64,000 bases of DNA from Planococcus ruber (GTDB lineage: Bacteria > Bacillota > Bacilli > Bacillales_A > Planococcaceae): NCBI RefSeq assembly GCF_022819085.1, contig NZ_JALHAG010000011.1, forward strand, positions 1 through 64,000, given 5' to 3'. The translations under genes and the position numbers were made by a program. How positions within the stretch are numbered: position 1 is the first letter of the stretch; each line of letters begins with the position of its first letter. This document shows, piece by piece, positions 36,055 to 44,555 of the stretch. A model generated the notes under the pieces. It was given only the letters and a program-made list of their open reading frames with translations. It made no database searches and was not told the DNA's origin.

Positions 36055-37004
36055 CAATATATGCCTAAATATTCTTCCAATGTAACGCCTTTAGCATAGA
36101 CATCCGCAGCTATCTCTTTGCCGACGTAGCGATAATGCCAAGATTCATGCATGTAGCCGGTAATCTTTTCCGCACCTTCCGGATAGCGGAGAATGAATCC
36201 GTAGCGATGCGCGTTGTCCATCAGCCATTTGCCGCCTTTCGTGTCGCCGAACGTAGCGGAAGCCCAATGCTGTTCCTGCCCGGTTTCGCCGATATCAAAA
36301 GCAAGCCCTGTCTGATGTTCAGAATATCCAGGCCGTGCACTATAGCGGTCAGCCGCTTGCTGGCCGTCTTTCGCCACATAGCCATCGTATAAAACTTTTT
36401 GGCGTGCAAAATCACGATACGTACTGAATGCCGTCAAGTCGATTTTCGCTTTTAACGCTTCCGCCCGCATCGCTTCAAAAGCGGCTCTGGCTTCTTTGCT
36501 TTCACCCGGTGCGTATGATTGCGGCAACGGGTGCTGTTTGTTGGCAATTACGACATTGTTGATGATTGTCGGTTGGGCCGGCAATTTTAAATTATCCTGA
36601 TATATCGTTGCGTCTTTTACCGGCTGCTCTTTCGCAGGAGGCGTTTCCTCCTGCTCCGGCGCTTTGCCTTCTTCACTTGCTGGAGGATCTTCAGCTGGTG
36701 AAGTTTCCGGTTTTTCCGCTGATTCCGGCTCAGCCGGTTTCTCTGATTCTATAGGAGATTGAGGCTCTTCTGGCATTGGCGCTTCCCCTTCTTGTGATGA
36801 GACATCTTCCTTCGGTTCAACTGTTTTGACCGCCGCTTCGGATGGCGACAACGCTTCTAAACTTTCTTCTATATCCCAATTATGGAGAGACATCCAGTAA
36901 GCGGAAATCCCTCCGGCTAAAACCACTACAATTCCAAGGCTAATAAGGATCCATTTTAGAAAAGGCTTTTTATTTTTCTGATTCATCGAATACCGCGATT
37001 GCAT
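36054..37004 (-). CDS. VanY-type D-alanyl-D-alanine carboxypeptidase
   Basis: A 316-residue membrane-anchored peptidase. A membrane helix lies near residues 18-38, followed by a Pro/Glu/Ala-rich linker (about 45-125) and a C-terminal LAS/VanY zinc peptidase domain with YSEHQTGLAFDIGE (SxHxxGxAxD) and ESWHYRYV. It would trim terminal D-Ala from wall peptides outside the membrane. The ATG at 37004 has GAAGGAG upstream. Confidence 0.9.
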   Translation of the reverse strand: MQSRYSMNQKNKKPFLKWILISLGIVVVLAGGISAYWMSLHNWDIEESLEALSPSEAAVKTVEPKEDVSSQEGEAPMPEEPQSPIESEKPAEPESAEKPETSPAEDPPASEEGKAPEQEETPPAKEQPVKDATIYQDNLKLPAQPTIINNVVIANKQHPLPQSYAPGESKEARAAFEAMRAEALKAKIDLTAFSTYRDFARQKVLYDGYVAKDGQQAADRYSARPGYSEHQTGLAFDIGETGQEQHWASATFGDTKGGKWLMDNAHRYGFILRYPEGAEKITGYMHESWHYRYVGKEIAADVYAKGVTLEEYLGIY

Positions 37005-37127
37005 GGTTCTCCTTCTTTCTCTAAAGTTCTTTTTTATTCTACCATTACTCTCGTATAATTTCTCCCTAAACAAATGAACATTCGGTATACTTTAACTAGA
37101 AGTTTTTACAAGATATGAGGGAAGAAT

Positions 37128-38279
37128 ATGAACCATCAAAAATGGCTGTCGCTTAATTTTTTCGCTTTCTTTTTTACGTGGGGTGTCTTCCTGCCTTATT
37201 GGACCGGATGGCTGACCAATGATAAAGGCATCAGTGTTTCAGGTGCAAGCCTCATCATGGGTGCCGGCATGTTCGCCCGTTCCCTTTCCACCCTGATTTT
37301 CTTCCCGCTGATGACGCGCATCTTTTCGTTAGGGAAGCTCATGCAAGGACTGGCAATCGGATCTTTTGTCCTCATGCTCTTACATATGCCCGCCAACTCT
37401 TACCTATGGCTATTCATTCTGACGTTCGCTTTCAGCTTCGTCTATCCGAATTTGCTGCCGGCGATGGAAAGCGGCGCAACCGTATTGATGAAAACCGACC
37501 ATATCCATTACGGCAAAAGCCGGTCCTATGGTTCAGTCGGCTATACCATCGCCTTATTGATTGTCGGCGGAGCTACAGCCGTTTGGCAGGAAAGCGCGAT
37601 TTACTGGGTCATGCTCGCCGGGCTGCTCTTCATGGCTCTTACCCAATCGGCTACTTCTCCTATTCCCTTGCAGGCAAAACCTGAACCTAGAAAAACAGCT
37701 TCAGGAAACGCAATGAAAGAATTGCTGCGTTCAAAACCATTTATGCTCATGCTGCTGATCACCACTTTGCTGCAAGGAGCCCATGCAGCTTACTATAATT
37801 ACGGATTTATTTATTTGCAGGATGTAGGCGTCAATAGCTTCTATATCGGCCTCATTTTAAATGTAGCCATCCTTTTTGAAATTCTGATTTTCGCAAAAGC
37901 GGATGCCTGGTTTGCCAATTGGTCCGTTTCGTCCATGTTTTTAATTGCCGGCATCGGTTCCACGCTGCGCTGGATACTAATCTTTCTGTTTCCGTCAGTC
38001 TGGGTCTTCATCTTCAGCCAGGTTTTTCACGCCTTGTCTTTCGGAGTCGCGCATTTTGCATTCATCCGCTACATTTTCCAAAAGCTCGACCCGCTCCATA
38101 TTCCCGCCGCACAAGGAATGTACGCGGCCATTGCCATGAGTCTAAGCGTTGCGGCCTTGACCATCATCGGCGGTTTTCTTTACGAAATTTCTCCCGGCCT
38201 TTCGTTCCTTGGCATGGTGCTATTTTCCGGTCCGGCCCTCTTATTGGTGCTGCTCACTCGAAAAAGATTTTCATATTAA
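37128..38279 (+). CDS. MFS transporter, HcaT/YunC-like (MFS_1_like)
   Basis: A 383-residue, roughly 12-helix transporter. The N-terminal FFAFFFTWGVFLPYWTGWL and GKSRSYGSVGYTIALLIVGG blocks fit the 3-phenylpropionate/LacY-like group. Substrate unknown. Monocistronic as far as can be seen. Confidence 0.8.
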   Translation: MNHQKWLSLNFFAFFFTWGVFLPYWTGWLTNDKGISVSGASLIMGAGMFARSLSTLIFFPLMTRIFSLGKLMQGLAIGSFVLMLLHMPANSYLWLFILTFAFSFVYPNLLPAMESGATVLMKTDHIHYGKSRSYGSVGYTIALLIVGGATAVWQESAIYWVMLAGLLFMALTQSATSPIPLQAKPEPRKTASGNAMKELLRSKPFMLMLLITTLLQGAHAAYYNYGFIYLQDVGVNSFYIGLILNVAILFEILIFAKADAWFANWSVSSMFLIAGIGSTLRWILIFLFPSVWVFIFSQVFHALSFGVAHFAFIRYIFQKLDPLHIPAAQGMYAAIAMSLSVAALTIIGGFLYEISPGLSFLGMVLFSGPALLLVLLTRKRFSY

Positions 38280-38363
38280 ATTAAATTTCCTACCAACTAC
38301 CCCCATAATCCCGAATTTACCTGCGAATAAATGAGTATCAACTGTTACAGGGAGCTGGGTATA

Positions 38364-38477
38364 TTGAAACGAATTTCACAAAAGGATATCGCGAGCTTGA
38401 TGGAACGCTTAGATACCTTACTTGAAGAACGCCAAAAAGAAAAATACCACTATAAAAAAACAGCAGCGGCCAATTAG
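38364..38477 (+). CDS. small protein, 37 residues, unknown
   Basis: A short ORF with TTG start (first residues MKRISQKDIASLMERL), charged and helical, with GGGAG eleven bases before the start. Its last codons form one arm of the following terminator. Basic and acidic stretches alternate. Function unknown; it may be a small regulator or a chance ORF. Confidence 0.5.
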   Translation: MKRISQKDIASLMERLDTLLEERQKEKYHYKKTAAAN

Positions 38478-38492
38478 GCTGCTGCTGTTTTT
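38458..38492. terminator. terminator overlapping the 37-residue ORF end
   Basis: ACAGCAGC/GCTGCTGT stem with flanking A and T runs; it can serve both directions. Confidence 0.75.
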
Positions 38493-38502
38493 CACATTTT
38501 CC

Positions 38503-38748
38503 TTAAACGATTACGGTAATTAAAACGATTACAAAAAGCACGGCAAAAATAATGGCCATTCCGCGCATCCATTTCGCTTCACGATCCATGCCTTGCGCTT
38601 TCATCTGGCGGTAGCGGAACGAATTGGTCAGCACAAAAAGCAAGGTCATGAATAATACGGTGATTTCCAAGTTGCCCATGATGAGGAAAACGAGCGCTGC
38701 CACACTTAATGCCGCCATCGCAATCCCTTGTATCCATTTTGAATTCAT
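38503..38748 (-). CDS. small membrane protein, 81 residues, unknown
   Basis: Two hydrophobic hairpins (about 8-45 and 57-80) separated by a basic loop (RYRQMKAQGMDREAKWMRG). I do not recognise the family. The ATG at 38748 follows an AGGAGTG site. It is separated from yidC by a terminator upstream. Confidence 0.7.
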   Translation of the reverse strand: MNSKWIQGIAMAALSVAALVFLIMGNLEITVLFMTLLFVLTNSFRYRQMKAQGMDREAKWMRGMAIIFAVLFVIVLITVIV

Positions 38749-38768
38749 CTGTTTCACTCCTAAAAAAG

Positions 38769-38795
38769 AAAGCCGGCAAAAGATGCCGGCTTTTT
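38769..38795 (-). terminator. terminator after yidC
   Basis: AAAGCCGGC/GCCGGCTTTTT stem on the minus strand. Confidence 0.85.
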
Positions 38796-38799
38796 GTTG

Positions 38800-39582
38800 T
38801 TATTTTTTATCTTCTACAGACTCAAGTGCCACTTCCGGGTGGTTCGAGTAGAATTTGCGTCCAATGTATGTTTGGATGATCAGCAAGATCCCGCCGACTG
38901 CCCAGTATACTGGCAATGCAGCCATTGACGAATAGGACACAAACATGATCATGATTGGTGAAATATACACCATGATTTTCATTTGCTGCTGCTGCTGTTC
39001 CGGCATCGTCCATAATGAAACTCTTGCCTGGAAGAAGTAAACCGCTCCAGCGATCAAGGTCATCAAAATATCCGGAGAACCAAGGGTAAACCAAAGGAAC
39101 TCATGGTCTTTCACGTAATCCGGTGCGTAGCGAATCGCAAAATAGAGGCCCATGATGATCGGCATTTGAATGACGACTGGCAAGCAGCCCATATTCAATG
39201 GGTTCACGTCATGCTTTTTGTAAAGGCCCATCATCTCCTGCTGGATTTTCATTTGCTCTTCTTTGTCTTTTGTCTGTTTCAACCGTTTTTGGATATCTTC
39301 CATTTCCGGACGCAATTTATCCATTTTGACTTTCATGCCTTGCTGGCGTTTGTATGTCCGCAGCATAAATGGCATTAGCACTAAGCGAATCACGATTGTG
39401 ATTGCCACAATCGCCAAACCGTAGTTTCCACCAAACAAGTCGCCCAAGTAAATCAGCGAACTAGCAAATGGTTTTACAAAAACCGTATAGAAAAACCCTT
39501 CTTGATTCTCTACAGCTGAACATCCGCTTAATACGAGAACCGCCATTGCCAGAAAGGACAGCAATATCATTTTCTTTTTCAA
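38800..39582 (-). CDS. yidC: membrane protein insertase YidC (lipoprotein form)
   Basis: A 260-residue Oxa1/YidC protein, similar in size to SpoIIIJ/YqjG. A signal peptide ends in the lipobox LVLSGC near residue 22. About five hydrophobic segments follow, with the conserved NPLNMGCLPVVIQMPIIMGLYFAI region near residue 135. It inserts proteins into the membrane with or without Sec. The TTG at 39582 follows AAGGTGA and gives a normal signal peptide; a GTG 15 bases earlier is an alternative. Confidence 0.93.
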   Translation of the reverse strand: MKKKMILLSFLAMAVLVLSGCSAVENQEGFFYTVFVKPFASSLIYLGDLFGGNYGLAIVAITIVIRLVLMPFMLRTYKRQQGMKVKMDKLRPEMEDIQKRLKQTKDKEEQMKIQQEMMGLYKKHDVNPLNMGCLPVVIQMPIIMGLYFAIRYAPDYVKDHEFLWFTLGSPDILMTLIAGAVYFFQARVSLWTMPEQQQQQMKIMVYISPIMIMFVSYSSMAALPVYWAVGGILLIIQTYIGRKFYSNHPEVALESVEDKK

Positions 39583-39615
39583 ATTAGTCACCTTCACCTT
39601 TTTTAACTATAAAGA

Positions 39616-39644
39616 AGTATACCTATATGGTTGATAAAATTCAA
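39616..39644 (-). promoter_or_regulatory. sigma-A promoter of yidC
   Basis: Minus-strand TTGAAT-N17-TATACT, about 30 bp before the start. Confidence 0.7.
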
Positions 39645-39715
39645 TCCGTGACTCTGAATTAGCAAATTTTATCGCATTGTGTGACGGAATAGCGAATGCG
39701 CCCCCCCATTTTCTC

Positions 39716-39745
39716 CAAGAAAAAAAGGAGAAAAATTCTCCTTAA
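39716..39745 (-). terminator. terminator overlapping the araC-type gene end
   Basis: AAGGAGAA/TTCTCCTT stem followed by T's on the minus strand; the stop codon at 39742 lies in it. Confidence 0.55.
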
Positions 39746-40527
39746 TTTGAATTCGGCAAATTGTAGCGGAAGTATGGGATGTGCTGGCTGTCGCGGAATT
39801 GCTTTGGCGTGACAGTCGTGTACTTTTTGAAAATCCGAGTGAAATAGCTTTGGTTGCAGAAATGGAATTGCTTTGAAATCTCTGAAATTCCTTTGTCTGA
39901 ATGGCGCAAATAATATTGAGATTCTTCCACACGGCGCACATTCAAATATTCCACCAGGGTGATGCCGGCGTGCTCTCTGAAAATACGGGACAGATGGCTT
40001 GTTGAAATGTGGAAATGTTTTGCAATGTCTTCTACCGACAAATCGCGTTCCACTTCATCGTTTATGAACATCACGACTTTGTTTACGGTTTGATGGCCGA
40101 ACGATGGTTGTTTGCGTTCAGAAATAACCGACACAAAGAACTCGATCAACTCATCAGCGACGTAAAGAAATTCGGAATCGTTCATGTGCTTTTCAACCAA
40201 TTCAATGCACGCCGTATTGAAAGCAAATGCTTTCTTAGGCGGCACGCGCATTTCATATAGCTTACGGGCCATTACAGATGAAAGGACTATGTAATAATTG
40301 CGGACTTGGCGAATGGTATCTTTGCCTGCTTTAATTCCGATCAAATCGATCAAAAGGCGCAAAGTTTGTTTCGCCCGGTCTTTTTCAAGATGGTGGATTT
40401 CATAAATTAATTGTGTTTCGATTTCAAAAAACTTTTCAATTCCCTCATACTGATTCAGATTTTCACTTTCATTCATAAAAATCTTGGAAATGGTTTCTTG
40501 AATCGATGGCGCAGCTAGTATATTCAT
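39742..40527 (-). CDS. AraC-family transcription regulator
   Basis: A 261-residue regulator with a C-terminal AraC DNA-binding domain (about 150-245): two helix-turn-helix units are visible in SVEDIAKHFHISTSHLSRIFRE and in ISEISKQFHFCNQSYFTRIFKK. The N-terminal 140 residues are helical and unassigned. Target genes are unknown. The upstream region holds a nine-bp inverted repeat that might be its own operator. Confidence 0.88.
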   Translation of the reverse strand: MNILAAPSIQETISKIFMNESENLNQYEGIEKFFEIETQLIYEIHHLEKDRAKQTLRLLIDLIGIKAGKDTIRQVRNYYIVLSSVMARKLYEMRVPPKKAFAFNTACIELVEKHMNDSEFLYVADELIEFFVSVISERKQPSFGHQTVNKVVMFINDEVERDLSVEDIAKHFHISTSHLSRIFREHAGITLVEYLNVRRVEESQYYLRHSDKGISEISKQFHFCNQSYFTRIFKKYTTVTPKQFRDSQHIPYFRYNLPNSN

Positions 40528-40543
40528 TTTTTCCCCGTCTTTC

Positions 40544-40620
40544 TAAGTTCTAGATTTTAAGCAGTTACTTCAACTATATACTGAAACGTTCGAGATGAAC
40601 ATAGCTCAAAGTAGAACTTA
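40544..40620. repeat. inverted repeat upstream of the araC-type gene
   Basis: TAAGTTCTA (40544-40552) and TAGAACTTA (40612-40620) form a nine-bp inverted pair 59 bp apart. The rest of the 250-bp intergenic region (40528-40775) is AT-rich and shows no ORF. Confidence 0.5.
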
Positions 40621-40775
40621 TTAAATTTTTTATGTAATATGGTTTATTACCATTTTACCTTTAATACCTTATTAAAGGAAATATTTTCCCTAAAACTATA
40701 CTACAAATGACGAATATCTGTCAAAAGGGTTTCTCTGGAAACTAATAAATTTCCAATATTTTAAAAATCACCATT

Positions 40776-40809
40776 AAAAGCCAACCTTTCCTAAGAAAGG
40801 CTGGCTTTT
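40776..40809 (-). terminator. terminator after the lipid kinase gene
   Basis: AAAAGCCA.CCTTTC/GAAAGG.TGGCTTTT stem on the minus strand. Confidence 0.88.
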
Positions 40810-40821
40810 GCTCCCTTGTTT

Positions 40822-41715
40822 CTATTCGTTATCCGGCGGAATTAATGCGCGAATATGACGCGGAAGAACTTCGATTGTAAACGGTGTTTGAGAACCTTCA
40901 TCGCCGTCAATATTGCATGAAACCGGCTCGCTTGTATCAATAGAGACTTGCGTTGTATGGATCACTTCTACTGCAGGATCTTTTTCAAGCTTGCCTCTTA
41001 GCATAGCCCCCGCGATTCGAATGAACGCCGGCAAAGCTGCATTTTTTACAATGTAGACATGCAGCAGCCCATCATCCGTCAAGGCTTCGGGCGCCAGTTT
41101 TTCAAACCCGCCTACTGAATTGGTCAAAGCCACAAGCACCAATTTCGCTTCGCCTTCCCATTCGCCTTGGTCATGCTTGATGTTAAAATATTGCTCCGCA
41201 TCCGAAGTAATTGCTTTTACACCTTCTATAAAGTAAGCCAAAGCGCCCAATCGGGTTTTTTGTTCCGGCGATACTTCATAAGTGGATTCCGCAATTTGGC
41301 CGAGCGCTAAGATGTTCATGAAATAATGGTCGCCTACTTTTGCAATATCCACTCTTTTTTCATGCCCTGTTTTCAATGCTTCAATGGCTTCAGGAGGATC
41401 TAAGGAAATCCCGAGCGCCCGGGCGAAATCATTCACCGTTCCGAGAGGGATTAAGGAAAATAAAGGTTGGTGCTCTTGTTCCGCTAAACCGGAAACAGCT
41501 TCGTTGATGGTGCCGTCGCCGCCCATCGCCACGACAAAATCGTATTTCAATTCACATGCTTCCTTGGCAAAATCCGTAGCGTCGTGCTGCTTTTCCGTCG
41601 TTCTCGTATCCACGCTGTAGCCCATGTCCACTAACGTTGCTTCCACTTGGGTACGGTATTGAGCCGCTTTCTCTTTTCCTGAAGATGGATTCAAGATAAA
41701 CATCGCTTTTTTCAT
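40822..41715 (-). CDS. diacylglycerol/lipid kinase family protein
   Basis: A 297-residue DAGK-catalytic-domain protein (YtlR/BmrU/DgkB group). The nucleotide motif VVAMGGDGTINEAVSGL is near residue 63 and PLGTVNDFARALG near residue 90. It would phosphorylate a lipid such as diacylglycerol at the membrane; which lipid is unclear. A GGAGGT site precedes the ATG. A loose sigma-B-like site lies upstream. Confidence 0.9.
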   Translation of the reverse strand: MKKAMFILNPSSGKEKAAQYRTQVEATLVDMGYSVDTRTTEKQHDATDFAKEACELKYDFVVAMGGDGTINEAVSGLAEQEHQPLFSLIPLGTVNDFARALGISLDPPEAIEALKTGHEKRVDIAKVGDHYFMNILALGQIAESTYEVSPEQKTRLGALAYFIEGVKAITSDAEQYFNIKHDQGEWEGEAKLVLVALTNSVGGFEKLAPEALTDDGLLHVYIVKNAALPAFIRIAGAMLRGKLEKDPAVEVIHTTQVSIDTSEPVSCNIDGDEGSQTPFTIEVLPRHIRALIPPDNE

Positions 41716-41754
41716 TTAGTTACCTCCGGTGGTATGATATAACCATATTCATCT

Positions 41755-41781
41755 TTACCCTTTTTTAGGGTGAAGTTAATC
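41755..41781 (-). promoter_or_regulatory. possible sigma-B promoter of the lipid kinase gene
   Basis: Minus-strand GATTAA-N15-GGGTAA. The -10 fits, the spacing is long and the stretch is also a small inverted repeat (ACCCT/AGGGT), so this is weak. Confidence 0.3.
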
Positions 41782-41816
41782 CCTCTGTTCTTCTAATATT
41801 GAAAGTGAGGACGGCC

Positions 41817-42944
41817 ATGCGCATTTTCATTTATTTGATCATTTTCTTCGCTTTTTTCGACTTGTTTGCTCAGCTGCCAATCATGAGCCCGTTTGCCGTC
41901 GATTTAGGAGCCACGCCTTTTTTAGCCGGGCTGGCGGTGGGCATGTATTCTCTGTCCAATGTGGCAGGCAATGTGATTTCCGGAATATTTGCTGACCGCC
42001 GCGGCCCTTTTACGGTGCTGATTTTTGGCCTGGTTTCCACTGGAGTGGTCTTGTTTTCTTACCACTTAGCAGACGGGCCGTACAGTTTGCTGGCCATCCG
42101 CTTTTTCCACGGCCTGGCTGCCGGCTTTGCAGTCCCGGCCGCTTTCACTTTTCTGGCCAATCGGACCAAACAGAATCGGCGAGGAAAAGGCGCAGCGGTT
42201 TCGGGAGCCTTTGTCGGATTAGCCGCTATCGTCGGTCCCGCTTTCGGCGCTATCTACGCGAGCCGCACAAGCGTCCCGGAAATGATGGGGATTACCGGCA
42301 CGATTCTGCTATTGCTGGGGGCCATTTCCTATTTCCTTCTGAAAAAGGAAGCTCCCAAGAAAGAATCTGTCCAAGCCCCTAAAGCGCCATTTATGGAGTC
42401 CGTCCGCACCCTTGGATTATTCCAGGCATTTGCTGGCGCTTTTTTCTTAATGTTTTCACAAGGGGTGCTTGCTTATATGCTCCCCCTTAAAGTTGAGGCG
42501 CTTCAATTGCCTGCAGAAATGAGCGGCTTGCTGTTAAGCACTTTCGGCATTGCTGCCATTTTGGTGTTCCTGCTGCCCGTCAATCGCTTATTTGACCGCA
42601 TACAACCAGTCTATACATTGATCGCCGGCTTTTCATGTATGGCGCTTTCCCTATTTCTTTTAAGCACAGTTTCACTGGCGCTCTTTATGTATATCGTCAT
42701 GGCTAGCTACGGCATCGGTTTCGCCCTTCTTTTCCCTTCCATCAATTCGCTGTTGATCGATTCTACGACTTTGCAATCGCGCGGACGGGCATATGGCTAT
42801 TTCTATGCCTTCTTTTCATTCGGTGTGGTTGCCGGCTCCAGTGTCACCGGAGCTTTGGAACTGTCGGCCAATGAAGGGTTTATATTAAGCGGAAGTTTGC
42901 TGCTCCTCATAGCAGCATTTAATGGATTAGCGGCTGGAAGATAA
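41817..42944 (+). CDS. MFS transporter
   Basis: A 375-residue, 12-helix major facilitator. Motif A appears as GIFADRRGPFTVLIFG near residue 55 and a motif C-like AIVGPAFGAIYASR near residue 140, suggesting efflux. The ATG at 41817 follows GTGAGG; an in-frame GTG 18 bases upstream is less likely. Substrate unknown. Confidence 0.82.
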   Translation: MRIFIYLIIFFAFFDLFAQLPIMSPFAVDLGATPFLAGLAVGMYSLSNVAGNVISGIFADRRGPFTVLIFGLVSTGVVLFSYHLADGPYSLLAIRFFHGLAAGFAVPAAFTFLANRTKQNRRGKGAAVSGAFVGLAAIVGPAFGAIYASRTSVPEMMGITGTILLLLGAISYFLLKKEAPKKESVQAPKAPFMESVRTLGLFQAFAGAFFLMFSQGVLAYMLPLKVEALQLPAEMSGLLLSTFGIAAILVFLLPVNRLFDRIQPVYTLIAGFSCMALSLFLLSTVSLALFMYIVMASYGIGFALLFPSINSLLIDSTTLQSRGRAYGYFYAFFSFGVVAGSSVTGALELSANEGFILSGSLLLLIAAFNGLAAGR

Positions 42945-42960
42945 AATACAGCAAAGGAAA

Positions 42961-42991
42961 GAGTTGTCCCAAAAGTAATTTGGAACAACTC
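42961..42991 (+). terminator. terminator after the MFS gene
   Basis: GAGTTGTCCCAAA/TTTGGAACAACTC stem. A similar sequence ends murB at 58349-58389, so this may be a repeated terminator element in the genome. Confidence 0.75.
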
Positions 42992-43076
42992 TTGTTATGT
43001 CTCGAAGCTAGCGCAGCGATGCAGAAACACGGGCACTAGAATTCCCCTGCGTATCATTAGAGGCAAGGCAGATCAT

Positions 43077-43418
43077 TTAAATGTTATCAGTGCCTATGCG
43101 CGGCTCGGGTGAGACCGTCTTTGTGTTTTCTGATTTTTCTTCGCTCGTATCATTTGGAGACAGCTTTGAATTTTCATCTGCTTTTTTATCTTCATTGTAA
43201 TATTGGACGCCTGATTCTCCGCCCTCATTCGCCGGTTCTTCTGTGTCAGTCGATGTTTTGTTTAGTTTATCCAAGTTTTGAGACTCCATAAATGAATTCA
43301 CCTTCGTTTTCGCATTATTAAAAGCTACAGTGGCTTTTTCACGATTTTCTGGTTTCTTGAAGTATGCATACGCTCCAGCAGCTAAACCTGCCAGTAAGAT
43401 TCCTCTTCTTTTGGCCAT
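43077..43418 (-). CDS. YtxH-like small stress protein (tentative)
   Basis: A 113-residue protein with an N-terminal Gly/Ala-rich hydrophobic segment (GILLAGLAAGAYAYF) and a long acidic, Ser/Thr/Glu-rich tail. The start is reminiscent of YtxH-family general stress proteins, though similarity is weak. A sigma-B-like -10 (GGGTAA) lies upstream. Function unknown. Confidence 0.65.
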   Translation of the reverse strand: MAKRRGILLAGLAAGAYAYFKKPENREKATVAFNNAKTKVNSFMESQNLDKLNKTSTDTEEPANEGGESGVQYYNEDKKADENSKLSPNDTSEEKSENTKTVSPEPRIGTDNI

Positions 43419-43450
43419 TTACTTCACTCCTATTCTCTGTTAAAACTTGT

Positions 43451-43475
43451 TTACCCAATTCTACTAGATTTATGC
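43451..43475 (-). promoter_or_regulatory. candidate sigma-B promoter of the YtxH-like gene
   Basis: Minus-strand GCATAA-N13-GGGTAA: a perfect variant -10 and a weak -35, about 35 bp before the start. Confidence 0.4.
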
Positions 43476-43496
43476 AACATTCACGTGTCAAAAGCA

Positions 43497-43949
43497 TTAC
43501 ATTTTATTGTTTGTAAACTTCATATCCACGTGAGGAATCCCGTCTTCATCGTATGCTTCCGAAATCGGCAGAAAGCCGAAGGATTCGTAAAACTCTTGCA
43601 GGTAAACTTGCCCCTGCAATTGAATTTCATTGGCTTGCCATTCGTTCAAGATATATTCCATTGCCTGCACCATCAATTGTTTGGCAAGGCCTCGGCTTCT
43701 GGCTTCAGCACGCACGATAACCCGCCCGATTGACGGAATTTCATACTTTACTCCTGCCGGAACCAACCGGGCATAAGCCAGTGTTTTTTCATTTTCGCTA
43801 TAAGCAAGGTGGATAGATTCTTGATCCAAATCATCCAGCTCAGGATAAGGGCAATTCTGCTCCACTACAAATACGTCCACCCGCAATTTTAAAAACTCGT
43901 ATAATTTCCGGGCAGTCAGTTCATCAAAATGATAGGTATTCCACTCCAA
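43497..43949 (-). CDS. GNAT acetyltransferase, ElaA-like
   Basis: A 150-residue GNAT protein of the ElaA type (E. coli ElaA has about 153). RLRVDVFVVEQNCPYPELDDLD-type residues and the acetyl-CoA loop RVIVRAEARSRGLAKQLM are present. The TTG at 43949 follows a strong AAGGAGG site, unlike the ATG 27 bases upstream. Substrate unknown. Confidence 0.85.
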   Translation of the reverse strand: MEWNTYHFDELTARKLYEFLKLRVDVFVVEQNCPYPELDDLDQESIHLAYSENEKTLAYARLVPAGVKYEIPSIGRVIVRAEARSRGLAKQLMVQAMEYILNEWQANEIQLQGQVYLQEFYESFGFLPISEAYDEDGIPHVDMKFTNNKM

Positions 43950-44045
43950 TTTCTTCGCCTCCTTGTCTCTTTTCATTATTTCACATTAGTGGCTATTTGG
44001 ATGGTTTTTTGATATGATAACGGAAAGAATTTTAGAGGTGAGCAA

Positions 44046-44537
44046 ATGATTCGTGCAGGCACGATTGATGATATTGCATCTGTCCAGGAAATCGCACACG
44101 TGAGCTGGGTTGATACTTATGAAGGCATTATTCCTCCAACTGTCCAAAAACAATTTTTAGATAAATCGTACTCTACGCCAATGATGGAAATGAGATTGAA
44201 GAAAACCATTGTCCTGCTCGCTTTCCACGATGCGGAACCTGTTGGATTTGCCAACTTTACCCGCGTGGATGAAGATGGCGACGCGGAACTGATTGCACTT
44301 TATTTGAAGCCGGAATTCCAGCGCAATGGCTACGGCAAACAATTATTGTCGAGCGGACTTTCCCATTTAAAAGAAGGCTCGCAATTATTCGTTTATGTGG
44401 AAAGCAAAAATGAAAAAGGCCGGAAGTTCTACGAACGAAATGGCTTTGAATTGGTAGAGGAATTCGAGGAGGTTTTTGAAGGCTACCCGCTGCAGACTGC
44501 CAAATATATTTATTACCTAAAAACACCCGTCCTTTAA
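44046..44537 (+). CDS. GNAT family N-acetyltransferase
   Basis: A 163-residue GNAT with the CoA loop LKPEFQRNGYGKQLL near residue 95 and the C-terminal NEKGRKFYERNGFELVEE pattern. It resembles the B. subtilis PaiA/YkkB group. A GAGGTG site precedes the ATG. Substrate unknown. Confidence 0.88.
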   Translation: MIRAGTIDDIASVQEIAHVSWVDTYEGIIPPTVQKQFLDKSYSTPMMEMRLKKTIVLLAFHDAEPVGFANFTRVDEDGDAELIALYLKPEFQRNGYGKQLLSSGLSHLKEGSQLFVYVESKNEKGRKFYERNGFELVEEFEEVFEGYPLQTAKYIYYLKTPVL

Positions 44538-44552
44538 AAGGACGGGTGTTTT
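44521..44552. terminator. bidirectional terminator
   Basis: AAACACCCGTCC/GGACGGGTGTTT stem between convergent genes. Confidence 0.9.
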
Positions 44553-44555
44553 TGT

